Source: Cylindrotheca closterium
Lineage: Eukaryota > Bacillariophyta > Bacillariophyceae > Bacillariales > Bacillariaceae
Direction: 5' to 3'
DNA length: 64,000 nucleotides
NCBI GenBank assembly: GCA_933822405.4
Contig: CAKOGP040000002.1
Location: 126,599 to 190,598, forward strand
Made by a program: the position numbers and the translations under genes. Below are positions 41,228 to 52,095 of this stretch, in pieces. Position 1 is the stretch's first letter, and every line of letters starts with the position of its first letter. A model generated the notes under the pieces. The model was not told the origin of the DNA and did no database searches. It worked only from the letters and a program-made list of their open reading frames with translations.

Positions 41228-42181
41228 ATTCCTGGTATCATCGACATATAGCTCAGTAGCTGCTGCGTTGAGGTTGTATGTTGATACATCATTGCAAAAT
41301 GGCCGATTCATGGCATTCTTCATTCATTCGAGTTTGCTGGCCATTTTGGTTTGGATCCTGCTCTTCAAGGACGGTTGGAACATAAAAGTCCATTCGTCCT
41401 GTTCTAATAGACCTTTTCTTTTATTGTCAAAAGGAATAAACTGGAAGGAGAGGTATTTACCGTCGTAGACGTAATAATATATCATACTAGACTCTTTTCT
41501 TTAAAATAATTGTACCGCGTACTCTAAAGCTCAAGAACGAATCATTGGATTCCTTTCATCATACTGACGACGGTCGAATGACCGTCACAACAGCATTGCA
41601 TTGCTCAGCAACATCAAGTCCGATCAGTTTATCGAACTTGTGTGCGAGTATACGTCAAGAAATAAGGTTTATTTCTTTCTTTCCCTCCCTCCACATCCCT
41701 GTTGGGCCTTACATCGACGCATTCTACGTCTCTGCAAGGCCTAGTAGGCAAGCAAGTCTTTAGACTGGCCTTTTGGAACCGCACGCTTCGCGCTCAATCC
41801 AAAAGACCAGCTTCACACCAGAGTCACACCAAGAAAGAATCCCTCACGGAAGAAACCAGGCGGCAGGCGCCAGTTGGCTGTATCTTCCATAGATTTCTAC
41901 AGACGGCGAGTGCTGAAAACACGGGTGCTCAAAAGCTGACACCAAAGCTTTTTAAATAATAACACGTAGATTTCTACACACGGCTAGTACTGAAAACGTC
42001 AGACGCGATTGTGATAGGACGGGCGCTCAAAAACAATCAGATCCTCCAAACGCGATTCTACAGCTCACTGTTGTTACTGTACAAACGTTGATGATTTCTG
42101 TCATAAAATTTCTCACTGATTACAGTGATAGGACTATCCACAGAAAAGAACAGACCTTTGGACGTCCATAAAATTCTAAAG
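41228..42181. other. Intergenic, 0.95 kb, partly shared with the decayed copy
   Basis: Its start (to about 41500) and end (from about 42085) align with 35740-36190. The middle is unique and holds an imperfect direct repeat tagatttctac-aca/gacgg-c-agt-ctgaaaac (near 41889-41920 and 41968-41998). ORFs of 72-85 codons here have no features. Confidence 0.5.
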
Positions 42182-45082
42182 ATGGACAACGAATACCGAA
42201 ATATAAAGTTGCAAGCCTCTGCTCCTGGAGAGGAAGAGGTTCGAACGAACGTTGCTCAAATTGGAGCAATTGGGGTCCCGGGTCCGGCTGCTTCCTTTCC
42301 TCATAATGGTGCAACTGGGAACGACGCAAAAGTAGGTTCCGTACAGGATGTTGAATCACCGTCATCAGAAAATCCACAAGAAAGTACCCAAGTGGAAGCC
42401 CAAGCCCAAGTCGTCCGTTTTGGATTCACTATGAAACAATGGAAGATGGTGGGGGCGGCATCTATTCTCGTGCTTGTGATTATTGTCGCTGTGGTTGTAT
42501 TGATATCTAATGGGGACCCATTGAGTCAACCTAACAATGGAATTCCTCAAAGCACGTTTGCAAGTGACGGAATTACCACTGGAACGTCCACTGTTGATCC
42601 AACGCCAATAGAATACAGTCCGGTCTCTTCATCACCAACTCGTGCACCAACTCCACAGCCAACCCCTTTCAAGATTACACCAGTGACCCCGCATCCAACT
42701 CAGGAAGGTCGAACTCCAACTCCTCCTCCAACTCGGGCCACCGGAGCCCCGACTCGCAGTCCAAGTCCCCCTCCAACGCAAACGAGCCCAGGGCCAACTC
42801 CTAGTCCAACTCCTCCTCCAACTCGGGCCACCGGAGCCCCAACTCCCAGTCCAAGTCCCCCTCCAACGCAAACAAGCCCAGGGCCAACTCCTAGTCCAAC
42901 TCCTCCTCCAACTCGGGCCACCACAGCCCCGACTCCCAGCCCAAGTCCCCCTCCAACGCAAACGAGCCCAGCACCAACTCCTCCCCCGACAGCTTGGGTA
43001 AATCCTATTGTGACTCCTCGCCCAACAGCCAGACTGCCACAGACGTCACCCCCAACTACCCCACCCACTGCAAGTCAGGTTATCATGTCCAATGACCATT
43101 GTATCCATGCATTAAATATTATGTCGCTTCCGTTCTCAATGGCCGATACAACCGCTGGTTCGACGCCAGATTTTGCCATCGAGACCTGTAACATTGGTTC
43201 AGAAGCTAGTGGCGTGTGGTACACTTATACTCCGACTGAGACCAGGAGCATCAGAGTCTTTGTCGAAATCACCAGCGGGTCTACTAGATCATACATTCGA
43301 GTATTCTCTGGAGACGATTGCGATGCCCTCACATGCCTCTTGTATTCTGGCTTCTCCCCCTCCACCCGTGATTCAAGCGCGACCTTTGTTGGACAAGCGG
43401 GTGTCACATACAAAGTCCTTGTGTCCACAGCATCATATACTCTTGGAATATCATCATACACGATCACCGTACAGGACTATGACTTGGAAAATGACGCCTG
43501 TGATGATGCGAGAAACATCGTTTCGCTACCCTACCAGCTAGCAGATACAACCGTTGGAGCGTTGCCCGATTTTGACATTGAGACCTGTGGTATTGAGGCA
43601 TCCGCTGGTGGTGTTTGGTACACGTATACTCCATCTGAGACTAGAAGTATCAGGGTGTTTGTCGAAATCACCAGCGGGTATACTAGATCATACATTCGAG
43701 TATTCTCTGGAGACGATTGCGATGCCCTCACATGCCTCTTGTATTCTGGCTTCTCCCCCTCCACCCGTGATTCAAGCGCGACCTTTGTTGGACAAGCGGG
43801 TGTCACATACAAAGTCCTTGTGTCCACAGCATCATATACTCTTGGAATATCATCATACACGATCACCGTACAGGACTATGACTTGGAAAATGACGCCTGT
43901 GATGATGCGAGAAACATCGTTTCGCTACCCTACCAGCTAGCAGATACAACCGTTGGAGCGTTGCCCGATTTTGACATTGAGACCTGTGGTATTGAGGCAT
44001 CCGCTGGTGGTGTTTGGTACACGTATACTCCATCTGAGACTAGAAGTATCAGGGTGTTTGTCGAAATCACCAGCGGGTATACTAGATCATACATTCGAGT
44101 ATTCTCTGGAGACGATTGCGATGCCCTCACATGCCTCTTGTATTCTGGCTTCTCCCCCTCCACCCGTGATTCAAGCGCGACCTTTGTTGGACAAGCGGGT
44201 GTCACATACAAAGTCCTTGTGTCCACAGCATCATATACTCTTGGAATATCATCATACACGATCACCGTACAGGACTATGACTTGGAAAATGACGCCTGTG
44301 ATGATGCGAGAAACATCGTTTCGCTACCCTACCAGCTAGCAGATACAACCGTTGGAGCGTTGCCCGATTTTGACATACAGACCTGTGGTGTCGATGCATC
44401 TGCTGGTGGTGTCTGGTACACGTATACTCCACCTGAGACTAGAAGTATCAGGGTGTTTGTCGAACGCACCAGCGGGTCTACTCGTTCATACATGCGAGTA
44501 TTCTCTGGCGAAGATTGCGATGCCCTCACATGCCTCGTGTATTCGGGCTTCACCTCCAACGGTGATTCAAGCGCGACCTTTATCGGACAAGCGGGTGTCA
44601 CATACAAAATCCTTGTGTCCACAGCATCATATACACTGGGAATATCATCATATACGATCACCGTACAGGACTACGACTTGGAGAATGACGCTTGTGATGA
44701 TGCGAGAAACATCGCTTCGCTACCCTACCAGTTAGCAGATACAACCGTTGGAGCATTGCCCGATTTTGACATACAGACCTGTGGTGTAGATGCATCTGCT
44801 GGTGGTGTCTGGTATACGTATACTCCATTTGAGACTAGAAGTATCAGGGTCTTTGTCGAACGCACCAGCGGAACTTCAAGTTATACTCTACCGTTCATTC
44901 GCGTGTTTTCTGGAAACCAATGTGGCGCTTTGGAGTGTCTTGGTAGTAATGGAGGACGAGGCAGATCTACCTCGTACACCTTTGTGGCTCAGGGCGGCGT
45001 CACCTACAAGTTTCTTGTATCAACCGGAGTCTATGGTCTTGGGATCGCATCATACACAATCTCGGTTGGAGAACAGCAGTAG
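42182..45082 (+). CDS. Single-pass membrane protein with five PPC-like beta domains
   Basis: 966 aa from ATG 42182; the frame is open upstream, but the duplicated copy also starts at this ATG. Residues 1-85 are cytosolic and Glu/Asp-rich. The segment VGAASILVLVIIVAVVVLIS (about 90-110) is a membrane anchor, giving a type II topology. A Pro/Thr linker (about 135-300) contains three 30-aa units (TPPPTRATGAPTPSPSPPPT type). Then five domains of 133 aa follow, each with NDxCxDARNI, ADTTVGALPDFDI, ETCG, GGVWYTYTPSETRSIRVFVE, RVFSGDDCDALTC, FVGQAGVTYKVLVST and SYTITVQDYDLE. This beta-rich pattern resembles bacterial pre-peptidase C-terminal (PPC) domains, which bind or stabilise extracellular material; conserved Cys pairs suggest disulfides. 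Surface adhesion or matrix binding is inferred. Domains 2 and 3 are essentially identical. Confidence 0.85.
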   Translation: MDNEYRNIKLQASAPGEEEVRTNVAQIGAIGVPGPAASFPHNGATGNDAKVGSVQDVESPSSENPQESTQVEAQAQVVRFGFTMKQWKMVGAASILVLVIIVAVVVLISNGDPLSQPNNGIPQSTFASDGITTGTSTVDPTPIEYSPVSSSPTRAPTPQPTPFKITPVTPHPTQEGRTPTPPPTRATGAPTRSPSPPPTQTSPGPTPSPTPPPTRATGAPTPSPSPPPTQTSPGPTPSPTPPPTRATTAPTPSPSPPPTQTSPAPTPPPTAWVNPIVTPRPTARLPQTSPPTTPPTASQVIMSNDHCIHALNIMSLPFSMADTTAGSTPDFAIETCNIGSEASGVWYTYTPTETRSIRVFVEITSGSTRSYIRVFSGDDCDALTCLLYSGFSPSTRDSSATFVGQAGVTYKVLVSTASYTLGISSYTITVQDYDLENDACDDARNIVSLPYQLADTTVGALPDFDIETCGIEASAGGVWYTYTPSETRSIRVFVEITSGYTRSYIRVFSGDDCDALTCLLYSGFSPSTRDSSATFVGQAGVTYKVLVSTASYTLGISSYTITVQDYDLENDACDDARNIVSLPYQLADTTVGALPDFDIETCGIEASAGGVWYTYTPSETRSIRVFVEITSGYTRSYIRVFSGDDCDALTCLLYSGFSPSTRDSSATFVGQAGVTYKVLVSTASYTLGISSYTITVQDYDLENDACDDARNIVSLPYQLADTTVGALPDFDIQTCGVDASAGGVWYTYTPPETRSIRVFVERTSGSTRSYMRVFSGEDCDALTCLVYSGFTSNGDSSATFIGQAGVTYKILVSTASYTLGISSYTITVQDYDLENDACDDARNIASLPYQLADTTVGALPDFDIQTCGVDASAGGVWYTYTPFETRSIRVFVERTSGTSSYTLPFIRVFSGNQCGALECLGSNGGRGRSTSYTFVAQGGVTYKFLVSTGVYGLGIASYTISVGEQQ
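43296..44375 (+). repeat. 399-bp tandem coding repeat, near-identical copies
   Basis: The same 399-bp unit (133 codons) repeats with exact periodicity, for example gagacgattgcgatgccctc at 43311, 43710 and 44109. Copies 2 and 3 give identical protein over their whole length, and even antisense and shifted ORFs repeat identically, so the DNA itself is homogenised. Confidence 0.9.
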
Positions 45083-45273
45083 AGCCTTTTGATCGAACCT
45101 TTCTTCACGCTCTTTTGAGATAAGATATATATAAAATGGAACATGTAACATACATAATCGTGATTAATAGCGTCCCTCAAGTTTGCAATTGAATTTACAC
45201 TCGTGTACGTACTATTGAACTTGGATCATCTTGAGCCTTTATCTGCTACTGATGGGCGACAACAATTTTTTTC

Positions 45274-47100
45274 TTAAGTGTCTGAACTCGAGACACTATC
45301 GTTCTCCTCAACAAGTTCCGATTCCTTTTCGGGTGATGGTGTCAGCAGAGACGGTTCTTCATTGGGTGATGCCTTCGATGCTTCTACAGGAGGTGATGGG
45401 GTTGCTTCTTCTTCTTCTTCCTCCCTGGTTGGTGACGGTGTGGGTAGAAGTGTTTCCTCTTGTGGCGGCGGCGGTGGGAGTGGAGGTGCCGCGGCCGGTG
45501 GAGGAGCACTTTTCATTTCTGAATTTGAAGAGTGATCCCTGCTAATGCCACCCATGGGGGCTGATCCAGAGAAGGCTGCATCGTCGTCGTCATCAAAGTT
45601 TGGCACTGGTATGGATTGCTTTTCGGGCGATGGTGGTACCACTGCCAGTGGTTGTGACGGAGGAGACTTTGTGGCTGGAGGAGGCAAGTTCACTTGACCC
45701 ACATAGTGCTCGGCAGCTGCTGGGGACTCAATGGAAACATTCGTTCCAGTTGTCGAAGTAGATATTTTCAGTTCTGGTGCATTGGCTTTGGTAGGACTGC
45801 CTTTCAGCATGTGCGTTCTTCCACTCTTCATATTGGTGATTGCGGGTACAGCATCCAGAAATAGCTTGGACTGTCCATTCAGATATCTGGCCTGTGCCGT
45901 GTGATAATTGTGTAGGACTTCCTGCATTCGATGGTGGAATTCAATTCGAAATCGCTCAATGTCCCTGGTCAATCTCAAGCCCATGGTCTCGCTCAGTTGC
46001 CTGGCTTCGGCCACTTCCAAGTCTTTGGCCTTGAGGTAGTGTTCCACCTTGTAGTATTTCTCTGCAATTGCACTGAGATCTGGCACTTGCTTTAACTTGT
46101 CCATTTGATTTTGAAGTGATCGAGATTGCTTCACCTTGACGGTGTAATCATATACCACCTTTTTCCGTTTCTTCAAGGCTTGTTTCAAGGCCATGACATC
46201 CAATCGTAATTCCTCCATTGGCATATCGAAAAACGCCACACCAAAGGCATGTTGACCCTCTACATGTTTGTGCAAGGCTCCCCATGAGTCACCCACAGTT
46301 TGGTACATGACACTGGCACTTGTGTTGGACAATTCATGTTCGCCCCACAATTGTTGGAAGGCAGACCCCATGGTTTGCAACCGTTCAGCTTGTGTCTGAT
46401 AGGCTGCCGTGAAGACTTTGGCATTTTCTTCAATGACCTCAATACATTCATGCAAATGATCGCAATAGTCTTCAATTTCGTTGAATTTTTTGGTTTCTTG
46501 TGGGTTTTCTTCCATTCGGTATTTGGGGTTGTTCAATGCCTTGCGTTCGGTTCGTTCGGCCCACCACCGGCCCATCATGCCTGGTTTCTTTTGGGAAACC
46601 TCTGGTGGAGCAGCAGCTGCATCAGCATCAATGAACAAGACACTGTCCGAAGTAGCATTGGAATGGAGACTCCCATCCGCACTGCCGGTTTCTTCCTTTT
46701 CAAAGACTTGTTCCTTGAGGGTCTTCCAGTCAGAAGGGTTGGATGTAAGGAATTTGACTAGATTGGAAGCTTGCAAGAGATCCGGATGTGCAATGACGCG
46801 GTCAATGAATCGTTGCAATATTGCTTGACAATCGTTCACAAAGGCATCGGAAAATTTGTCGGCCGCCGAGGCAGGTGTTCGTTCGGGCAAGACGGGAACA
46901 ATGATTCCCAAAAAGTCATTGACCAATCGATTATAGAGCCATTCAAAATCCTCAAAGGTCCGTCTGCTCAGCGCTTCAGTTCCATTGTCAAACAAAGAAG
47001 TCACTAGAAAGTCGGTGAACTTTTTGCGTCCCTTTCCTTGTTGCTCTGGTTTGGAGACCGTTACGGACACGATTTGTTTCTTCAAGTCTCCCCAATCCAT
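45274..47100 (-). CDS. Sorting nexin (PX-BAR)
   Basis: 608 aa from ATG 47100 (MDWGDLKKQIVSVTVSKPEQ). The PX domain spans about residues 10-125, with LSRRTFEDFEWLYNRLVND (the Arg-Arg-Tyr/Thr-Phe phosphoinositide-binding element), IIVPVLPERTP and RFIDRVIAHPDLLQASNLVKFLTS. A BAR-type coiled coil covers about 205-430 (KKFNEIEDYCDHLHECIEVI, YTVKVKQSRSLQNQMDKLK, AQARYLNGQSKLFLDAVP). The C-terminal 175 residues are low-complexity Pro/Ser/Glu/Asp. Architecture as in SNX1/SNX2/Vps5: membrane curvature sensing and retromer-linked endosomal sorting through PI3P. Divergent from the glycerol-3-phosphate dehydrogenase gene (392 bp). It is the intact member of the duplicated pair. Confidence 0.92.
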   Translation of the reverse strand: MDWGDLKKQIVSVTVSKPEQQGKGRKKFTDFLVTSLFDNGTEALSRRTFEDFEWLYNRLVNDFLGIIVPVLPERTPASAADKFSDAFVNDCQAILQRFIDRVIAHPDLLQASNLVKFLTSNPSDWKTLKEQVFEKEETGSADGSLHSNATSDSVLFIDADAAAAPPEVSQKKPGMMGRWWAERTERKALNNPKYRMEENPQETKKFNEIEDYCDHLHECIEVIEENAKVFTAAYQTQAERLQTMGSAFQQLWGEHELSNTSASVMYQTVGDSWGALHKHVEGQHAFGVAFFDMPMEELRLDVMALKQALKKRKKVVYDYTVKVKQSRSLQNQMDKLKQVPDLSAIAEKYYKVEHYLKAKDLEVAEARQLSETMGLRLTRDIERFRIEFHHRMQEVLHNYHTAQARYLNGQSKLFLDAVPAITNMKSGRTHMLKGSPTKANAPELKISTSTTGTNVSIESPAAAEHYVGQVNLPPPATKSPPSQPLAVVPPSPEKQSIPVPNFDDDDDAAFSGSAPMGGISRDHSSNSEMKSAPPPAAAPPLPPPPPQEETLLPTPSPTREEEEEEATPSPPVEASKASPNEEPSLLTPSPEKESELVEENDSVSSSDT

Positions 47101-47492
47101 GCTATTTACTATTTGTGTATTTATTTTTTTGTTTGTTTGCTGCAATTTTTGATAAGTTTGCAATGAGGCGGTGACGCTTGTAGTTGGAAATGCTGTCTAT
47201 AGAGTATTCTGGATCCGTTCTCTGGCAACCACGCTGTTCCCACAAGTCACAATAAAATGAGGTGCAGCAACTCAACGGATTGGCATTTGTTTGGTTATTG
47301 TTTCGCATCACCACTCTTCGGTCGACCTCGTCGACTTCAAAATTCTTTGGCGGAGTCCAAAATCCAAACAGTGAAGGTACTGAAAACGCTCCTTTGACTT
47401 CATCGACCACGTCAATTGATTCTTCTTGAAAAGAAGAAAATCTTGTTTCAACGTTCAGAACTCGTCCCCTGTCGCAAACACCCAAGAGAACA
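47101..47492. other. Divergent promoter region
   Basis: 392 bp between the sorting nexin and glycerol-3-phosphate dehydrogenase starts. The minus-strand 140-codon ORF here has no motif and would cover the 5' end of the next gene. No promoter element recognised. Confidence 0.4.
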
Positions 47493-49992
47493 ATGAACCG
47501 GGGGAGCAACCTTTCCAAAGCCATACTCGCTCACAGGCGAAAGCTATTGCTAGCAACCGGAACCACAGCTGTCACTGGAGCCAGCTTCTTTTCGGAAGAA
47601 AATTCGTCCTTGCCAACGTTGGACAAACATGGAAAACGTCTTGACCGCACTTTTGCGTTTCCCAGTGCACTTGGTCTTGCGACCATGTCAACAACCGAAT
47701 GCAAGGAAGCCAAAGTCAAGGATTTGGGACCGACCACGATTCCGATTCCCACCCGTGATGAGCAATTGTCCAAGTTAAAAAAGGGCGAAACCTTTGACAT
47801 TTTGGTAGTTGGAGGAGGTGCTACTGGTGCCGGTGCCGCCTTGGATGCTGCCACTCGCGGATTGTCCGTGGCCATGATTGAACGAGGAGACTTTGGGAAC
47901 GAAACCTCGGCACGATCCACCAAATTGATCTGGGCCGGGATTCGGTACATTGCCACTGGCTTTTCGGCACTGTTGCGATTCCATAACATTACCAGACCGT
48001 TGGATGCCATTTCGGATTTTATGGGCGAATTCAATATGGTCATGGGGGCACATAAAGAACGAAGAATCCTGCTGGAAAATAATCCGCGTGAGTACAAAAC
48101 TGTGTTTGATCAGTGAGGTTGCAAACTAAATTGTAAGCAATGAAGTGCATGCTGATGAATATATTTGTCGTTTTCTTCAAATGTATTAGACTTGACCAAC
48201 TGGGTTCCCATTGCCATTCCATTTACGTCGTGGGTATCCTGGCCTGCTCCTTTTGGTCATCCTATCTTTGCTACAGCTCCTGTGGTCATGCCGCTGGTCA
48301 TGAAATTTTACGACGGCATGTCGGGGTTCACTTGTCCACCAAGCCACATCATGGGGAAAAAGCGAGCGGCTCGCAAGTTTCCACAATTGGATCAAGATGC
48401 CAAATACTTTTCCGTGTTTTACGAGGGACAGCACAATGACTCTCGTACCAACACTTGCATCGCCTTGACGGCTGCTGAAGAAGGGGCAACGGTAGCCAAT
48501 TACGTCGAAATGATTGACATTCTCAAAGATAAAAGTGGAAAGGCGACTGGTATCAAATGCCGCGACAATCTTAGTGGAAAGACATTTCAAGTTCACGCCA
48601 AGGCTATTGTCTTTGCAGGTGGACCCTTTACTGATTCCTTGAGGAAAATGGAAGATAAAAACTCTGAACCAGCAGTGAACGCAGCTGCCGGAACCCACAT
48701 AGTTTTGCCCAACTACTTTTGTCCCGCTGGTATTGGAATGTTGGACATCAATACTTCGGACGGTCGATTTCTTTTCTTTTTGCCATGGGAGGGGCATACG
48801 CTAATTGGTACCACGGACCGAAAGGGTCCCGCCGAGTCGTCCTATGGTCCACCCGAACAAGAAATTAGATACTTGTTGGATGAGGTCCAAAAATATTTGG
48901 CTGGTGATATCAAGGTTCGCCGATCCGATGTCCTTAGTGCTTGGCAAGGATACCGTCCATTGGCGTCGGATCCCAATGCACCTCCAGGTGCTCCAGTGAG
49001 TCGGGATCATATTATTTCGGTCAACCCAGACACGGGAGTGACATTTATCACGGGTGGAAAGTGGACTACTTACCGGGAAATGGCCGAAGATGTGATCGAT
49101 CGTGTAATCAGTCTTCATAAACTCAATCCACCCAAGGAAAGCTCTACGGCAACCAGACCTCTTCGTGGGGGTGTGGGGTACCGACGAAACCTACCAATCA
49201 CTCTAGTTCAAGACTTTGGAGTGAGTGAAGAAAGTGCCAAGCATTTGGCACGAACCTATGGGATGAATGCATTGGATGTTTGCAGAATGGCGACACCAAC
49301 TTCGAAGCGTTGGCCTCGATTTGGGAATGTCTTGATTGAAGGTGAGTATCGCTTACTGCTAACGTGGTAGGGTGATGCAAAAGTTGATGGCAAAGAAAAC
49401 ACCCTCCTCACTTTTTTTTCAACCATGCGCAGGTTTTCCATACCTCGAGGACGAAATTCCATACATTTGCAAACACGAAATGGTTTGCACTCTAACAGAC
49501 ATGTTGACGCTACGAACGAGAGTAGCGTACTTGAATAAGGATGCAGCAATTGCGGCTGCACCCAAGATTGCCGATTTGATGGCCAAGGAACTTGGTTGGT
49601 CATGGAGGGAGAAAAAGCGACAACTCAATGACGCGTTGGAAGTGCTCAGTACATTCGGGGGTCCAATTCCCGACAAGGCGGCTGCGGCATTGGAACTGTC
49701 GACAGAATTGAAGACTGTTCGGGAAGTGTTTGAAAAGATGGACTTGGGAAGTACGGGATATATTGACTTGACAGAATTCATGGATTGCTGTACGATGCTT
49801 GGAATGCCATTCAAGGACCGACAAAAAGCAAAGAAGGCTTTCGAGACGATTGACTCGAAAGGTGACGGAAAGATTGACATGGGTGAATTTGTAGCATGGT
49901 GGGAAAAAGGTGGCGGTCTGCAGGCCCAAATTGCAAACAAACTAAAGTTCAAAGCGACAAAGGAAACATCCGTTGGTGCTGCTTTTGGATAA
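47493..49992 (+). CDS. FAD-dependent glycerol-3-phosphate dehydrogenase, mitochondrial, EF-hand type
   Basis: Three exons: 47493-48087, 48190-49341 and 49433-49992 (introns 102 and 91 nt, donors GTGAGT); 768 aa. Arg/Lys/Ala-rich N-terminus (MNRGSNLSKAILAHRRKLLLA) fits a mitochondrial presequence. FAD-binding VVGGGATGAGAALDAATRG lies at about 105-123; then TSARSTKLIWAGIRYI, PHLTNWVPIAIPF, IVFAGGPFTDSLRKM, FFLPWEGHTLIGTTD, WQGYRPLASDP and FITGGKWTTYREMAEDV. The C-terminus has two EF hands: an altered one (DLGSTGYIDLTE, about 685) and a canonical one (DSKGDGKIDMGE, about 722), as in animal GPD2. It oxidises glycerol-3-phosphate to DHAP at the inner membrane and feeds quinone; calcium activation from the intermembrane side is inferred from the EF hands. 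Confidence 0.95.
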
Positions 49993-50090
49993 TTCTCGAC
50001 TGGCAAATTTGAAAACACGTTTTAAATAATGTTAATGTTTACCATCAACAACAAGGTAGAAATCTATTTTTAATGACTTCACCAAACACA

Positions 50091-51679
50091 TTACGTAAGT
50101 GTACTGTTGCGTTTTCCGCGTAACGATCCTGACTGGTGAAGAGATCCACTCCTGTTGCCCTTTTTCTTGGAAAATCGGAAGGAGCCACGGAATGACCCAG
50201 ATTTTTGCAGTGACATCTTTGGCTTCTTGTTACCACTGGACAAACGAACTGATCTAGTAATACCGTCTTTATCGTCATCCTTGTTGGTGAATTCTCTCAA
50301 CTTTGAAACATCGTATGCATACTTTTCGAATGTAGCTGAGTGCGGCAACTTATCAATCATTTGTATCCTGGTCAAACGGGAGAAATGATTAGTTACTGTG
50401 AAAAACAGAGATTTCCGCAGACCGCAAACGGAGAAACTTACACTTGATCATGTTTCTGCTCCTTCAGCATTTCCTTCAATACATTGATCGAGATAACGTC
50501 TAGTGACATACCGAGAGATATGTTGCCTTCTGCTGGCTTTTCTTGATTCGCCTTCGCTCTCTCTTCCACGTCTGCAACAAAACTGACCAATTCTTTCGTG
50601 CCCAATAGTGTCGCAATCAGAGCCGTTAAACTCATTTGATACTTTTGATAATCCAACATGACAGTGTGGCGATTGACAGATCCTTTAATCGACATGGACA
50701 TACGCTGATTTGAAGACGAAGATCCTTTTGGCCCTTCTTGTTGCGCTTGCAACGCAATTTGATCAATCGAGAAAGCGTCCTTATGAAATTGGACAAATTC
50801 GAGTTTCAGAAGCTCGTCCGCAGTTTTTCGGGATTTGTGTCGATAAACGAGTAGTTCATCCATCATTTCAACAAACGAATCAGGCATGTCCTCTGGAAAA
50901 TTAGGTAGCTTTCTCAAATCTCTCTCATTCTGTTGCAAGTGATTGAAAGCCTTCTGCAAAACATCAGCAGGGTATCCTGCAACCAACACATAGAGCGTTA
51001 CTCCAATGCTCCATATATCAGTCTTTTGAGTGTACGTTCTTTGGAACATTTCTGGAGAAATGTAAAAGGCAGATCCAGCAAAAGTTGTGTGAACACCCTC
51101 AACTACTTTTCGGGTACCCGAACCAAAATCGATGATTCTCAAATCGCTTCCTGGCGTTGGCGAAACGAACATGACGTTCTCTGGTTTCAGATCACGGTGA
51201 ATGATCTCATGTTTGGCGCAGTGATTAATACCGTCAAGCAATTGGAATGCGATTCTGGAAACATCATCGGTTCGGAGATCCTCTTCTTGTTTCGACACAT
51301 ATTCCATCATTTCACCTCCAGCACAATATTCTGTGACCATATGGATCATTGCGGAAGTTTCATAGACTGCTACAAGCTTCATGATGTAATGTTTGCCAGC
51401 CAAGGTTCTCAACATACCAATCTCGCCTTGTAATATTTCGGGCTTCAGTGGTGTATAGAGCGTGCCTTCCTTGAATACAACTCCCTTCCTCAAGACCTTG
51501 CACGCCAGCGAATTTTCACCGTCCGGGGCTCTCATGTCCTGAACCAAGGTAACGACACCAAACTCTCCTTGACCAAGAACTCTGTCTTCAAGGAAGCGAT
51601 CGTGATAATCTTTCTCATTGCCGTCGTTATCTTCGATCAAAATGCCACCACCGGTAGCACTGCTCAAACAAGTTCCCAT
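50091..51679 (-). CDS. CaMK-like Ser/Thr kinase with N-myristoylation signal
   Basis: Two exons: 51679-50442 and 50367-50091 (intron 74 nt, donor GTAAGT); 504 aa. The N-terminus MGTCLSSATGG has Gly2 with Ser at 6 and Cys4, a dual acylation pattern. Kinase domain about 30-300: GQGEFGVVTLV, Lys in LACKVLRKG, EYCAGGEMMEYVS, IIHRDLKPENVMF, RIIDFGSGTRK, SAFYISPEMFQR, DIWSIGVTLYVLVAGYP. The C-terminal 200 residues have no EF hands, unlike CDPKs; they contain MSMSIKGSVNRHTVMLDYQKYQMSLTALI-type helices and a Ser/Arg/Lys-rich tail (KSGSFRGSFRFSKKKGNRSG). Probably a membrane-tethered signalling kinase. A close paralogue lies at 53178-54794, same strand, with the RPL7-like gene between. Confidence 0.9.
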
Positions 51680-52095
51680 TGCTTTATTTTAATGTATCGT
51701 CAAGGATAAGAATTGGACAGTGAAACTTAATGACTCTTCAGATGATGATTCAGCGGAGTATCGGTGGGTTATTTCTCTTCTTGCAGATGATCCTTCAATT
51801 CAGCGACCTAGAAAAATGAAAGAAGATTCGTTTTTAACGACGGGTCGCATAAGCTATGAAAGCTAGAAGATTAACAAGAACGGCTGAAGCAACTGAGGTG
51901 TCGATGTTTCTTCACCACTTTGTTCGACGACCACTTATTCCGTCGTTTTGTTTGTTTCGAACCAACTTCAAGAAGTTTGCGCACTGGCCCTGCATGTGGT
52001 CCAACCAAGGATAAAGGTCCAACGTGTCAAATAGAAAAACATTTCTCTCTTTCTCCAAATGTGAACTATTTTTAATTTCCTGTCATTCAATTTTC
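51680..52095. other. Intergenic, no gene seen
   Basis: 416 bp between the first kinase and the RPL7-like gene. AT-rich stretches only. Confidence 0.4.

Larger units (their letters stand above)
35480..47000. repeat. Segmental duplication, decayed copy 35.5-40.0 kb, intact copy 40.9-46.9 kb
   Basis: Three genes recur in the same order and orientation: zinc-ribbon-like end (+), PPC-like membrane protein (+), sorting nexin (-). Intergenic sequence is also shared, for example cattcgtcctgttctaatag at 35882 and 41392, and gattacagtgataggactat at 36120 and 42119. The right copy has about 0.5 kb extra at roughly 41500-42050. The left copy carries all the lesions. Confidence 0.85.

Noticed and set aside
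41107..41292. Minus-strand ORF resembling one at 35539-35736
   Set aside because: The similarity comes from the segmental duplication of the plus-strand zinc-ribbon-like gene end, not from a minus-strand gene.
42632..43068. Minus-strand Gly/Trp/Arg-rich ORFs
   Set aside because: Antisense of the Pro/Thr linker repeats in the PPC-like gene.
43531..44661. Three near-identical minus-strand ORFs of about 110 codons
   Set aside because: Antisense of the 399-bp domain repeats; useful only as proof of DNA-level identity.
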